Notes: generated by a model from the letters alone, not told the origin. Shown: positions 1 to 11,393, counted from the stretch's first letter. The stretch is 24,999 nt of DNA from Folioceros fuciformis (GCA_049999805.1 JBNGIO010006173.1:218678-243676); one strand, 5' to 3'. Numbers and translations: made by a program.

Positions 1-64
1 CTCCTGCTGTGTGCACTCTCTTGTTAGGCTAGAGGCAGATGGAGGTGGCTGGCTACTTGGAAGA

Positions 65-108
65 CGTCTGCGTCTGCGTCTCCGTCCACGTCTGCGTCTC
101 CGTCTGGT
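65..108 (+). repeat. Degenerate GTCTGC/GTCTCC hexamer array
   Basis: About seven hexamers alternating between GTCTGC, GTCTCC and close variants. It shows interspersed point changes, so it is an old or slipping array rather than a perfect microsatellite. Confidence 0.85.
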
Positions 109-558
109 GGCAGAGGCGAGCAGAGCGGGAGCAGGCAGGCAGGCAGGCTCTGGACAGGACAGACAGCCTCTCTCTCTCTTGCGATTGCAAAGGACAAGCG
201 TTTAAGAGGGGCCAGGCCAGCAGTCGGCAGTAGCACCGCAGACCAGCCCCAACCCCCTCACCTCTCCTGGTCATGGTCCCGACCACGCCGATTTGTGCCC
301 AATTTTTGCATTTGCCCAAATCCAGACTGCACTTCCCTCTGCTGGCGACCCGGCCTGGCCTATTCTAATTCGGTGGATATGGGGGAGTAGAGAGGCCTTC
401 CCCAAGAGCTCGAGTTGGTGCATTACTTGGTGTAGCGGGTTGAGGAGGGACTGGGAAGCCGGGGGGACGGGAGGCGGGATAAAGAGAAAGCGGCGTGGGA
501 AGCTTTGCCTTGGTTCCACCCGGCCGGAATCCGGTGACGCGGAAGCTTCGCTTTGGTT

Positions 559-633
559 CCTGGCCCTGGCCCTGGCCCTGGCCCTGGCCCTGGCCCTGGC
601 CTTGGCCCTGGCCTTGGCCCTGGCCCCGGCCCT
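559..633 (+). repeat. CTGGCC hexanucleotide microsatellite
   Basis: About twelve tandem CTGGCC units with a few CTTGGC and CCCGGC variants towards the right end. It is followed by pyrimidine-rich CCTCTG-type repeats to about 710. It produces spurious open frames of alternating Pro-Trp, Gly-Pro and Ala-Leu. Confidence 0.95.
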
Positions 634-850
634 GCCTCACGGCCCTGCCTCTGCCTCTGCCTCTCGTGCCTGCCCCCGCCTCCGCATCCGCCTCTGCCGC
701 TGCCGCTGCTACGGCGCGCGACTCTGATTAACCGTTAACCACCGTTTCCTATTACCCACAAGACAGATACCGGCCGACCCAAATAACGTCTTTAACGGAA
801 AACACGCTCCCTAATCCCGTGTATCCATTACCCGGCCTGCAGATTGCCTG

Positions 851-896
851 CGTCCCTGCGTCCCTGCCTGCCTGCCTGCTGGCTTGCTTGCTTGTT
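851..896 (+). repeat. CCTG then CTTG tetranucleotide arrays
   Basis: Short runs of CCTG grade into runs of CTTG, a typical cryptic-simplicity tract. Confidence 0.75.
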
Positions 897-1584
897 GCTA
901 CTTGCTCCTGGCTCCTGGCCCGCTGCGTAAAACTGCATGTGTAAAGTCAATGCTCCGAGTCTTGACCGTGTTTAATGATGTTCAAGCTCGGGCCGTACGC
1001 GCACCGGCTGCTTAAAGCTCAACTGTGACAGCCCACCTACCCTTAACCCGCCCTCTAACCCTAAGCCTGACCGCGTAACCTCCGTTCGGAGGCCCGTAAC
1101 TCACGGAACCTTGGTACAGTATGTATGTATGAATGTACATGTGGTGTGGCAGCAGAACCGGGGCCTCCATGGATGATGGCTGGCCCGGCCCGCCCCGGCT
1201 CAGCCCCCGGGAGAATGAGAGGGGAGCCTGGCCTCGTCCGACCGTGATGATGAGGCATCTGCTTGTGCTGCATGAAGGGAGCGGGGCCGCGGTGCGGTTA
1301 TGGCCCAAAATTGGGGCGCCTCGCAGGCCGAGCCCAATCATCCGCGCAACATCATTCATTGCCTCTGCCTCTGCCGCTGCCGCGGCCGCTGCACTCCCTG
1401 CGTAATCCCCCCCCAGGAGCAGACGAGATGCAGCTTTCATGAAAATGGTGAAGGATTAGCGCTTTCATGTACGCTACAGACCACTGTGCGCGCTTGGCTT
1501 CATAGGGATTTGGGGCTCTAGGTTTGCTCCCATTCTTTTTTTCCTTCTGGCGTAACCGTAACGGAGAAAGATTTTGAGGGGGAA

Positions 1585-1598
1585 TGCAGTGCACTGCA
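1585..1598. repeat. 14-bp perfect palindrome
   Basis: TGCAGTGCACTGCA is its own reverse complement and sits in a longer tract rich in GCAGT. It may be incidental to the local repeat. Confidence 0.7.
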
Positions 1599-1823
1599 GT
1601 GGAGTGCAGTGCAGCAGCGAGTGCAGACTGGGTAGCGTATGCTTCATTTGCGGGGAGCCTGGACCAGGGTGCAGGCATGGGCCCGATGATTGGATTTGGG
1701 GAAGTGGGCTTTGTCGTCCTGTCATCAAATGCCGCGATCTGCTTACCCATTTTTAGACTCTCGGCTGAGCAAAGCTGAGCCGAGACAGTGTCTTTGCAGC
1801 CAGCCCCAGCCTCCTGCTCCGGG

Positions 1824-1862
1824 GTCGGAGTCGGGAGTCGGGAGTCGGGAGTCGGGAGTCGA
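1824..1862 (+). repeat. GTCGGGA heptanucleotide array
   Basis: Five tandem units of GTCGGGA (first slightly variant). It is followed at 1891-1919 by a second, unrelated array of CACAAA/CACAAG hexamers. Confidence 0.9.
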
Positions 1863-1890
1863 GCTCCGGGGCCTGGGGCCCGGGCCCAGG

Positions 1891-1919
1891 CACAAACACA
1901 AACACAAGCACAAGCACAG
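1891..1919 (+). repeat. CACAAA/CACAAG hexamer array
   Basis: About five hexamers, about 30 bp to the right of the GTCGGGA array. Two adjacent arrays with different units suggest local slippage proneness rather than spread of one satellite. Confidence 0.85.
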
Positions 1920-2390
1920 CCTGCCAGAATCCAGGTTCGTGTCTGCCACAGCACTACGCTTTTCCGGAATCCGTCTTCCTTCTTTGGCCACCTTTCCGAA
2001 AATGTCGTGCCGAATGCAATGCGGTGCTTCAAAATTTGGGGCCAGCTCGAGCGATGCTGTGAAGCGAATTGATCCCAAAGAATCCGCAACCAAATATTTT
2101 GTGCTTGCAGTCCCCGATGCACGCTATCTGTGTTCCTCGCTACAACCATTATGCGGCTTGTGACTGCACTTTCCTCGCACCATCTTTGACCGCCTCGGCC
2201 AAAGCGCCCCATTGTGGAGTCGAAGGGCATGCGAACGAGAATTCATGGGAATGTGATAGGGCTGGCTGGTCGCGCACATGTATCACAAGCAGATGCAGAT
2301 GCGCCATGTTGGCGGGATTCCGCTAGACCCATCCGATTAACGGAAATTTAAACACTCCCGCGGCTGCCAATGCCGGGAGCGCTAAAAGCC

Positions 2391-2455
2391 ACCGCCTCCC
2401 GCCTCCCGCCTCCCGTGTTCCGTATCCCGTGTCCCTCGTCCCGGGTCCTTGTCGT
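2391..2455 (+). repeat. CCTCCCG / CGTGTCC degenerate array
   Basis: Perfect CCTCCCG heptamers grade into degenerate CCGTGTTC- and CCGTATC-like units. Confidence 0.8.
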
Positions 2456-2639
2456 GCCTGCCTCCCGAGTTTCCCGGCGCGCCAGCGCCCTCGATCCCCG
2501 TTCCGTTATGTGACCCGTTCCGTTGGGAGCGGCAGCAAGATGTATCGGCGCACCCTGCACGAGGGGGCCCGGGATCTGGCTTGCTGCTTGCATGAGAAGG
2601 GAGCTGGCGGGGACCCTGGCCCACCCGCGGCAGAGATGA

Positions 2640-2685
2640 TATGACATGCCATGACATGACATGAGAGGATATGAGATAACGTGTA
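2640..2685 (+). repeat. ATGACATG-type short array
   Basis: Overlapping ATGACATG, ATGCC and ATGAGAT units. It is locally AT-richer than its surroundings. Confidence 0.7.
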
Positions 2686-2902
2686 CATACTGGATGTATG
2701 TTTCTTGTGTGGTGTGAAAGGGAGAAGAGGAGAAAAGCGAGAGGGGGAGGGGAGGCGGGGCCTGGGCTGCATACCGTTTGCTACCCTTTGGGTTATCGGG
2801 TCACGGGAGATGGGGACTTGGCGTCCGAAAAGGGGAGCATCACTTCGGCGTGGCCACACCACCTGCTGCTGGTGTGACAAACGTGAACGAGCACCAACGA
2901 CC

Positions 2903-2944
2903 GGTGCCGATGCCGATGCCGGTGCCTGTGCCTGTTCCTGTGCC
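2903..2944 (+). repeat. GGTGCC/GATGCC hexamer array
   Basis: About seven degenerate hexamers of the form (G/C)(G/A/T)TGCC. Confidence 0.85.
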
Positions 2945-3570
2945 ACCCAGTTGCTGCTCGCTGGGTGGGATATGTTAAAGCTTGTTGCCGATGGGAAGAG
3001 AGGTGGAGAACGTTGCCCGGTGGCAACAAACACAGGCGGGGAACGAGACGGGATAATATTCTTGCGCTACTGGCAGGGGAATAAAGGCCAAGGCGAGTGT
3101 AACGCAAGTCATTGCAAGGCAGCGCGTAAAGCACAGCAGAGGCAAGGAAAGGAAAGCAAAGCAAGCCAAGCCCCCGGGTTGTGCATGCTCGCCTCCGCCG
3201 TTTCTCTGTCTAAGCAGCTGGCTGGCTGGCTGTAGCTGTAGCGTCCGTGTGTTGGGGAGCCCGAAGCTGTGCTGGGTAAACGAGATGCCGCTCCGTACCA
3301 CGGTACTGTGGGAGGCTCATGTCATGCACTGTGTCAGTGCGCCTACCCTACCCCACAGGAGCTGGACTGCTGGAATGGGCTGTTGAGCAGCAGCAGCACA
3401 ACAAGCTACACAAGCAAACGGTTGCGAAACAGATGACAAGATTAAAATACATGTGCACATTCTCCACAGTTGTCTAATGTCTTCTTTCCAGCCCATTCCG
3501 CTACCCGAGATTTGGCGGGATGCGGGTCCGGCGACAGCAGGCTAGGCGACCTTGCCGGACTCCGACGCTG

Positions 3571-3622
3571 TGCCTTCTTTGCCTTTGCCATTGCCTTTGC
3601 GTTTGCCTTTCTCTTCGCTTTA
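3571..3622 (+). repeat. TTGCCT / TTTGCC hexamer array
   Basis: Degenerate hexamers that read as Phe-Ala repeats in one plus-strand frame. That frame has no other coding character. Confidence 0.8.
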
Positions 3623-3845
3623 CCAGTGCCCAATAATGCACGCTGCTCGGCCTGGGCTTTGATGATAACAGGCTCAGACGGGGAGACGCTGGGCCCGCTG
3701 CCATGATCCTTACAGAATCCACATTCCGATCTTTCCGTCCGCCACATCGTCATGTGCAGCGTGGGCACAAGAAAGCTCGCTAAAGCATGCTTATTTAGCC
3801 GGCCCAAAAGCTGACATAGTGTATGATTACAACATGGCTGGCGCT

Positions 3846-3985
3846 TGTGCTTGCGCTCGCGCTGGCCCTGTCGCGCTGCCCTGGCTCTGTCCCTGGCCCT
3901 GGCCCTGAAGCACGCCTGCCCCTCTTGCCTCTGTGCGCGTCTGCGTCTGCATCTGCATCTGCATCTGCGCCTCTGCTGCCGCTGC
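3846..3985 (+). repeat. GCGCTGGCC- and GCATCT-type hexamer arrays
   Basis: A CTGGCC/CTTGCG-like stretch is followed by GCGTCT/GCATCT hexamers and a short GCTGCC run. The unit changes along the tract. Confidence 0.8.
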
Positions 3986-5090
3986 CACTAATGGTGGGAC
4001 GGGGTGAGTGAGAGCGCGACCATAGGCCCTAGGGTAGGTGATGCCTGCATGCATGTCTGTGACATATCCGAATGATGGCACCGGCACCTCAGCTGCGCGG
4101 ATCCGGATCCGGAGCTCCACTGCGCTTGTGCTATCGCGATGCTCGCCGGTCAGCCCGCTGCAAAAGTCGATTCTATGTAGGCCTGGAGCGGACTGGAGTC
4201 CGCCTCTGCCAAGGCCTGCTGCTGCCTGGACCTCTGCCTCTGGACTGCACTACAGCTTCACAACCGACTGCTGCTCTGCCCACAGGACAGGTACCTACCT
4301 ACTTGCATACCGTGTAAGTTTGCCCTTCACCTTGCCCTCGCCCTCTCCCTTGGGAGGTCTCACCTCCTTCCCGGACTCCTTTTATTACTCTCCGACTCCC
4401 ACACGTACCAAAGTGAAGAGCACAGTACCTCCCTCCGCAGCCGTCGACATCGCTCGATGGTGTGCATATATGCATACGGTATCAGTAGGAGCATCTGGAG
4501 TAGAGTAGGAGTAGGCGTATGAAGATGCGTACGTAGACACTTGGATTGCTTGCGTCAAGTTTGAAGTTGGTGTGGTCGAAAAAGAGGAAAAAGCTTGGGA
4601 CCAAAGTGCTGGCAAGGGCGGAGGCTGTTGGGAGCATGGCCTGGCTGGCCACGGGGGGGCCTGGCATATTGGATTCCCATTGGTGCACGTACGTACTACG
4701 TAACGCAACAACGCCACGCACATAACGGATCGGACACCAATACCATAGCAGTGGATGTGGAATCTCCACGACTTCCTAGTCCAACCAGTCTTCCATGCTT
4801 CTTCTTCGTCTCTTCTTCTTCTTCCATGTTTGTACATACTAGTCTTTTTTTCGGGACTAGATTACTTGGCTTCTTCACACATGTTCATGTGGTGGGTACA
4901 TATTTGGTTATCGTGCCGGCAGACGGGCAGGACCGACCGGCCGGTTGGGCAGTTGCATCTCAAGTCTACTCTAGTCTTTCTTTGCGTTTACACATATGTA
5001 GTCTGTACAAGGCTACAAAATTGCCGATATTGGAGTTGTTAGAGACAAAATCCACCTACCGAACCGAACCTACCAAGCTGAAATCCGTGT

Positions 5091-5146
5091 CGCAGTGGGA
5101 GTGGGAGTCGGAGTCCAAGTCGGGGTTGGAGTCTGAGTCGGAATGA
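5091..5146 (+). repeat. GTGGGAGTCGGA-like array
   Basis: Degenerate hexamers around GGAGTC/GGAGTG. A short CTG/CCG trinucleotide run lies just to the right, at about 5180-5208. Confidence 0.8.
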
Positions 5147-7164
5147 AGAGTAGGAGCTAGTCTATCGATTCCCATTTGCCACTGCTGCTGCTGCCGCTGC
5201 CGCTGCTAGTACTACCTTTTCCATTCCTGGGCCAGTGAGGTAACGGTTTGCAGATGCCCACGGTGCCAAGCCCCGCTGCACCGACAAAGGAGGAACTGGG
5301 GATGCACAGGAGATGAAAGGCCGTTGATAAAAAAGCACAAGCCAGATACATACATAGTAATATGACACTGCATGTACAGTAGGAGGCGTGATGGCCACAG
5401 TCCAGGTTGGGTAATGGGTGGGGACAAATATTGGGGTTGGCATACAATGTGCAGATTGTCTTGTAGCTCAAAAGAAAAAGGGAGCCCTAAGACAGACAAT
5501 AAATGAGGGCTGGAGTTGCATCCAGGGCTCTCTTGCTGCCACGCCTCTCCTCTCTTGTTGCCTCGCACTCCGCGCCGTCATGGTTAGATATGGGACCAGG
5601 CGGCAGAGGCCCAGGCCCATCCGGCATTCAATGCCGCGGCCCGACTCAGGCTTTCCGCCCGCCCGGGCCTTCTTTTCTGAACTGGCAGCCTGAGAGGGAG
5701 GCTCCAATCAGCCTGGCAATGCCCCCACCCAAATGGAACTCAGCCGGTAGGCCGGGAAGCGTGGGAAGCCCGAATCGGGATCCATGCCCACTCAGGAGCC
5801 AAGCTTGCGCGGAAAAAGCAGGTTGCAGGCAGCAGGGTTTGGTTTGATAAGAGCAACGTTGCCAGTTCCCGGTTCCCAGATACCAGGTTGCCGGTTCCCC
5901 GTTTCCGACGTGTGAAACCCAAAAGGCCCGTGGCCGGGGCCGGGGGAACGGGCGACCCGGTCAGGAGTCTGTCTAGTCAGGCCGTGCCGTGCCGTAACAG
6001 GACAACAACACAGCAGCCCGGCTTCCGGCTCGACTTCCCATGTGCTGTGCCCACGGCGGCCACTGCAGTGCTATCGCTAGCGGTGCGCGCATCGGGATCA
6101 GCTCCCAGCGCCCACTCCCAGTCCGACTCCACGGCACACTATGTTGGGATTGCTGTAATACGTAGTGTACATTGCACATATCTATCTAGTGGTACAGCAC
6201 AGCACTTGTAGTACAAGCATTGCGTGCTCCGCTTTTGTAATGTACTGTATGGAGTGCTCGTTTGGGGCACGACAAAGGCAAGCGCGCTACTGACCAGGCC
6301 CCCATTTTCCCAAAAATGCCTTACCGCTGCTGCTGCTGCTTGCGGCAGGGCCATAGTCCGCGCCAGGCAGTGCTTCGTAAGCTCAGGCCGGCCCGATTCG
6401 GGCGCTAGCCTCCAGACCTTGCAAGGCCCACGGGTGAGGTGACGAGCGGGGGAGGGGGCGGGGCTGCAAGCTTGCCCAACATCCCAAACGGTTTGCCATA
6501 AACATGCCACAAAAGCAGGCCAGTTATTAGCGAGCCGTAATGGGGGACAGGTTGGGGCTGGCCCTGCAGGTGGCAGGGCCGAGGGGCATCTGTCACCGTG
6601 ACGTCAACATTCTGAGCGCTTACGCGAGAGTGAGTAAAATATTGATTGAGATGCACATGAATCAGGGACATTGAGCTTGGGTTGGGCTTTCGCCCCTGGA
6701 AATTCGTCGGTTGCGGTTAATGGGGGATATTCTGCGTTTGGTTTGTGGAATTGAGACGGCATGTTCTCACCTGACAGGATCCACTGTCTCCCTGCGTCCG
6801 CCTCAGGCTCGGCCTCTCCCGTGGCTCCAGGACCTGGCCATGGTCCCCAGCGAAAAACGGGAGATGGAAAATATTGTGGGGCCCCTACAGATCAGTGCTA
6901 CTGCCACTGCCCATGCCCCCTCCCGTTCTGTTTGCTCTCCGTGCGGGCACATATAACGGTTGCAAGTGACTTCGGTGGACTGGGCGTGTGGTAGGGCCAG
7001 TCCCAGCGCCAGTCCCACCGCCCCTGCCCCGGGCACTAAAAGAAGCGACGCAACAACTTGTTTCTTGTTCCGTCCCCACCGACTTGTTTTGGCCTCTCTG
7101 TGCCTTTGTGCAGCGGCATGGCATGGCGCCACGGGGGAACAGAACAGATCACGGCTGGGGTAGC

Positions 7165-7185
7165 CGTGGATGTGCCACATCCACG
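7165..7185. repeat. Near-perfect palindrome, 10-bp arms around one base
   Basis: CGTGGATGTG is followed by a single C and then its exact reverse complement CACATCCACG. It is not part of a microsatellite. It could be a dimeric protein-binding site or a chance palindrome. Confidence 0.75.
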
Positions 7186-7535
7186 CCTCTTGTGTCCATT
7201 GTCGTCCCCCTTCGCCCATGGTAAGAGCACTAAACTTGAGAAATTGAGAATGACACAATCATTCGACCTGGGGCCGGCGCTCATGGGGTACATCAGAAAT
7301 AGAGTCTGATGTGAGTACCTGTGTCAGCGGGATTGAGCGGGGCCTGGACTGGACATAGGCAAGGGCGAGGGGCAAGTTGCAAAAGCAGGGCCCGCCTTTT
7401 ACATTGCACCCTCCTGGGGCTTGGCCCAGGCTTCACCACTTCGATTTGTTTCTTTCCTCTTCTACCTAAGACAAATGTAGAGTGTGTGGACTGTGGACAG
7501 AGCGGAGTGTGTGCTGCAACGGTTCCAACACCACC

Positions 7536-7596
7536 TGAACCTGGGACCCGGGACCTAGGACCTAGGACCTGGGACCTGGGACCTGGGACCTGGATC
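7536..7596 (+). repeat. GGGACCT/AGGACCT heptanucleotide array
   Basis: About eight tandem heptamers of GGGACCT and GGACCTA type. Confidence 0.95.
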
Positions 7597-8147
7597 TGAA
7601 CGCGGACAGTTACAGTTTTCAAACGGTTCGGTTCATAAACGACCCTATCATCCTCTTCTCTCGTGTGCCGGCCTTGTCCCTGGAACGGAATCCACGCTTG
7701 TTGCTTTTGCTCAAATCGGCTTCCATCCCTTATAATACGATAGAGGGTAGCTTGGAATTCCTTCCCTTGCGTGCGGCGTTTTGGGGATTGGTTCCGGAGC
7801 CCAGACCGGTTGCAGTTCCCGGTAGCGGTTCCCGGTTGCGGTAGCACACACGAACGGTGTGACGTGCAGTTGGCGCTGTTGGGTAGCTAGTAGCAGTAGC
7901 AAGGGCATGCATATGTGGCCTGCCTCGCCGCGCCTCACCCGTTTGTCGTCTACCATATACGCGTCTTTAATTGATGGCGACCTGCCTCCCTCTTAATGTG
8001 CAGTAGTCTGCAGGGCACCGTAATCAAGTAAGCGTTACTCTAGGCCGGTACGGGTTGGGGAGATGAATGGACGCCGCAGCAGCTGCAGCAGCAGCGTGCA
8101 TGGCCCGGGACTGGGACACCGCCCGGGCTCCCAGCCTTCAATAAAGC

Positions 8148-8206
8148 CTTCCACGCTCCACGCTCCACGCTCCAGCCTCCAGCCTCCAGCCTCCAGCCTC
8201 CAGCCA
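8148..8206 (+). repeat. CACGCTC then CAGCCTC heptamer arrays
   Basis: About three CCACGCT units switch to about five CCAGCCT units with the heptamer phase retained, as expected if a point variant spread along one array. Confidence 0.9.
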
Positions 8207-8225
8207 CTGCCCAACAAGTCAGCTT

Positions 8226-8295
8226 CAGGCCAGGGCAGGACAGGGCGGGGCAGGTCAGGCCAGGCCTCTGCCCTGCCCTGCCCTGCCCTGGCCTG
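8226..8295. repeat. Imperfect inverted repeat, 21-bp arms
   Basis: The arm at 8226-8246 and the arm at 8275-8295 are reverse complements except for one base, with a 28-base loop. The arms are built of CAGGGC/GCCCTG pentamers and hexamers, so the pairing may be a by-product of low complexity. Transcribed, it would fold as a strong hairpin. Confidence 0.7.
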
Positions 8296-8928
8296 CCTGG
8301 GAGGCCTGGCACGTACAGACAATAGCATGATCCATTACTATCCTACGTAATGCTTGCTGGACGATTACGAATTTGAGCAGGTCAACATCACGCTCATCAC
8401 GGCAGTAATGAGGCCAGACTTGGTGGTAATGAGCACAGCTCTTGCAGACTGGGGCCTGGCCGTTCCCCACCGTGCACTGCATCCTTTTTTTTCCCGTTGA
8501 AGTCAACACGAGCATGCCATGCCATTACCACCAGTGTACATATCTCACGGTACGCTTTTCCTGTGGCGCGTAAACATGCATTTATGTAAGCGACAGCGGT
8601 GCGGGGGACGGGAGCGGGAGCGGGTCATAGTGGCGTGAATGAAAGGGCCTTGTCTGTATGCACCCAGCTTTGCACCATTCACGGGCGCCGTAGCCGTCGG
8701 CAGCAACCTGTAACCCCGTTACACATACCGCAGCAGGAACAGGTGCAAGAGCAATAGCAATAGCAGGAACGGACGAGGAGAGGGTGGTGGCAGTCCCGTG
8801 GCAGGAGGTTGCCGTTGGAAGCAGGGATCCCGTTCCGTTGTCAGAACCCCCAACCCCATCGCCCCAGCTTTGATAGATGTCGCTTGGAAGTGTAAGTAGT
8901 GTGGGTCAAACCTGCAAGTTTGAACGCA

Positions 8929-9022
8929 GCAGAGGTGCAGGCAGCAGCAAGGCTGCAGGCCGCAGGCAGCAGGCAGCAGGCCACTGCAGGATGCAGGGTG
9001 AAGCAGGCTGCAGGCTGCTTCC
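8929..9022 (+). repeat. GCAGGCAGCA / GGCTGCAGGC low-complexity tract
   Basis: Overlapping GCAGGC, GCAGCA and CTGCAGG words without a fixed period. Confidence 0.75.
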
Positions 9023-9924
9023 CTGGCAACTGAAATTCTGGTAAAGGCGCGGCCCGTGCAGCAGAGCGCCATCGCCAACCCGATCCGATATCCTCTTTTG
9101 CATCGATTCTGGAGGTACCGAGCCATGACCAGACCATTATTATTGTGCGTCACCTACCATCTTCATAACTCGGTCAAAGACCTAGTCAAAAGCAGTAAGG
9201 CTTCAAAACTTCACTGCACATACGTAACCTGTGCACCTAGGAGGCAGAGCAGGGCAGAGCCGGGCCCCGGGTGCGGGGCCAGAGCGGAGAGCCCGGGGAG
9301 CGGGCCGCTGGGAAGAAGGGAGCGGGCAGCCGGGTGAGAGGAGGCCGTTCCGTTAGGGACATGGCCCAAATGCCGGGCCTTTGGTCGGCACCGCAACTTG
9401 GCTGGCCGGGGCCCACCCTTCTTTTGGTTTCATGTTTTCTTATTTAAATTCTCTCACATAGGGATACGAGATAGGGGATACATAAGCAGGTATTGCATCG
9501 GGCCAGGGCGCAGAAGGTGAAGGCCCTCGGAGGCCCCAGTCCAATGGGGGCAAAGCCGTTTCCCTTTCCGTTCCCTTTTTCAGGTTCTCTCCACCAGCCG
9601 CTCTCGCTGCGCCAGCCACCAATAGTTGCGAGCGAGGAACATGAGAAATGTGTGTGTTGGAAGGCGAGGCGGGACAGCCCTCGCCAGTCCGCACGCGCCA
9701 CGTCTAGGGAACGGGGCCACGGGTGGCTGGCCGGCAGCCACCGATAGCGCTGTCCCGGTGCCCGAACCGCTGTACACTACAAAGATAGATACATATATTC
9801 ATCATTCTGCAGCTGCATCTCTCTTTTGGCAGCGGGGAAATGAAGGCTGCGTAGCTACAGGATATATGGAAGCGAAGCCAGCCATGGCAGACACGAGTCG
9901 TGATATGTTACTAGACTAGCACAG

Positions 9925-10045
9925 GGTATCCGAGTTCCGAGTTCCCAGTAGGGAATTGGGAATTCCGAGTGCCCAGAGCCCGGTGTCCAGAGCCCTGTGC
10001 CCAGTGCTTCAGTGTCCAGAGCCCAATTCCGAGTTCCAACCAACG
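9925..10045 (+). repeat. Cryptic repeat of GAGTTCC and CCAGAGCCC words
   Basis: Words such as GAGTTCC, GAATTCC, CCAGAGCC and CCAGTG recur in shuffled order over about 120 bp. No single unit dominates. Confidence 0.7.
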
Positions 10046-10135
10046 ATTTAGTTTCAAAGTACACCCGACGGCAGGGGATACATGACGCCATCCACAAAAT
10101 GCCGAATATCTGGAAACCCGCACCCGGCGCCTAAG

Positions 10136-10162
10136 GCATGGGCCTGGGCCTGGGCCTGGGCA
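10136..10162 (+). repeat. GGGCCT hexamer array
   Basis: Four tandem GGGCCT units. Confidence 0.85.
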
Positions 10163-10363
10163 TCGACGCCTCGACGCGTACTCGGGTCTGAGAGCCTGCC
10201 TGCGCCTGTGCCTCCTGGCAGTGGCTACCATAGAAAAGAAAAGTTGGCAGACAAGCCGGCAGGCGGGCAAGGAAGGCCTCGGCTCTCTGGCTCCAGGCTC
10301 CGGTGTGTGTATCGTATCGGGATTCCATTCTTTTTCTTTCCTCCGCAAACATCATTCCCTGGA

Positions 10364-10428
10364 GCAGGAGGCGGAGGCGGAGGCGGGGGCGGAGGTGGAG
10401 AGGGAGCTGGAGCTGGAGCTGGAGCTCA
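10364..10428 (+). repeat. GGAGGC then GGAGCT hexamer arrays
   Basis: About five GGAGGC-type hexamers are followed by four GGAGCT hexamers. It directly abuts the palindromic GGGCCC array on its right. Confidence 0.9.
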
Positions 10429-10430
10429 AA

Positions 10431-10458
10431 CCGGGCCCGGGCCCGGGCCCGGGCCCGG
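10431..10458. repeat. 28-bp perfectly self-complementary GGGCCC array
   Basis: The tract reads CCGGG followed by repeating CCCGGG and equals its own reverse complement over 28 bases. Such tracts can form cruciforms or Z-like DNA and are prone to sequencing or assembly collapse. Confidence 0.9.
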
Positions 10459-10687
10459 TGCAGGGGCCCTGCGAACCCGAATCGCGCTGCCACGCCGGAC
10501 AAGCAAAGCGTCCGCCACGCCCCCTCCATACTGCAAGCCTTCATATTCGGGCCACCAGCCCTACACAAAGCGGTTGTGCCTTTTTTCCTAAACAACACTA
10601 TCTACATACATCATCACAGACGGGCGAATCGCCCACCATGTGTACAGGCCGTGTCCAGTGGCCAGTAGCCAGCCCCATCCGCATCTT

Positions 10688-10713
10688 CATGTGGCCTCTG
10701 TGTGGGCCACATG
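10688..10713. repeat. Hairpin with 9-bp perfect stem
   Basis: CATGTGGCC at 10688-10696 pairs with GGCCACATG at 10705-10713 across an 8-base loop. No U-tract follows, and no function is evident. Confidence 0.6.
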
Positions 10714-11226
10714 TGCCTGTCCCGCCTCCTCACTCTCTCAGGAGGCTCAGTGACAGACTCTCAGTGGCTCAGAGCTACTGTATTTATTTATGGCCGATGG
10801 CGACCAGGCGGCAACGTCTGTAAATACAACATCATCCTCTCCTCTCCCCTCCTTTGGGCTCTCCCATAAATTCGCCTCTCGCACTGTCCGGGGACGTGCC
10901 CTCATAAAAGCCTGTCCATTTGGTTCACCACGACCCATTCATTGCCTCTCGCACTCACTCACTTCCAGGCCTTCTTCCCTGCTCCGCTCTTGTCTGCCCT
11001 GCTTCGCGCTTCTCTCCACCCGGCTCTGCTCTCTGCCCCTCTCTGCTCTGCGCTGCTCAGTTCCTCTCTGTCATTTCACCAACCCCGCTTCCTCGCGAAG
11101 GAAGCATGGCATGCACCCCTGGAACCCAATGTATGTACATGAATATACTACATGCATGCTACGGATCTAACAGGCCCAGCCCGTGCACCTGGCCGCAACC
11201 CTTCATCACCGGCTATTATAGTCCAT

Positions 11227-11252
11227 GTACACGCAATGTACATTAGATGTAC
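11227..11252. promoter_or_regulatory. Three GTAC cores at exact 11-bp spacing
   Basis: GTAC occurs at 11227, 11238 and 11249, each preceded by AT (ATGTACAC, ATGTACAT, ATGTACAC). Further GTACs lie at 11135 and 11288. GTAC is the core bound by plant SBP/SPL transcription factors and is also the copper-response core. Regular one-turn spacing would suit binding on one DNA face. No gene start is recognisable nearby, so a regulatory role is only an inference. Confidence 0.25.
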
Positions 11253-11393
11253 ACGTTCAATGCCCTGAACACATCATATCTCATCATGTACGTGCGCGCC
11301 ATTATCGTCTGTCCTGCTCCCGCCAACCATACTCTAACGCTTCAAAACCGGCCAGTCGCAAATTCCAATCCTCCCAACAAAAAATTGAATTGG

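Noticed and set aside
293-738. Plus- and minus-strand frames rich in Ala-Leu, Pro-Trp or Gly-Gln
   Set aside because: They are the CTGGCC microsatellite read in different frames.
1040-1070. Telomere-like CCCTAA words
   Set aside because: Only two or three imperfect CCCTTAAC/CCCTAA words occur, without a tandem CCCTAAA array.
1352-2230. A 292-codon minus-strand open frame as a gene
   Set aside because: Its start and middle cross heptamer and hexamer arrays that generate low-complexity peptides, it has no family motif, and long frames are expected by chance in GC-rich DNA.
10082-10823. Overlapping plus-strand frames of 120-200 codons
   Set aside because: They consist largely of hexamer arrays (Gly, Ala-Trp, Glu-Leu runs), and all three frames are open at once, as expected of GC-rich repeats.
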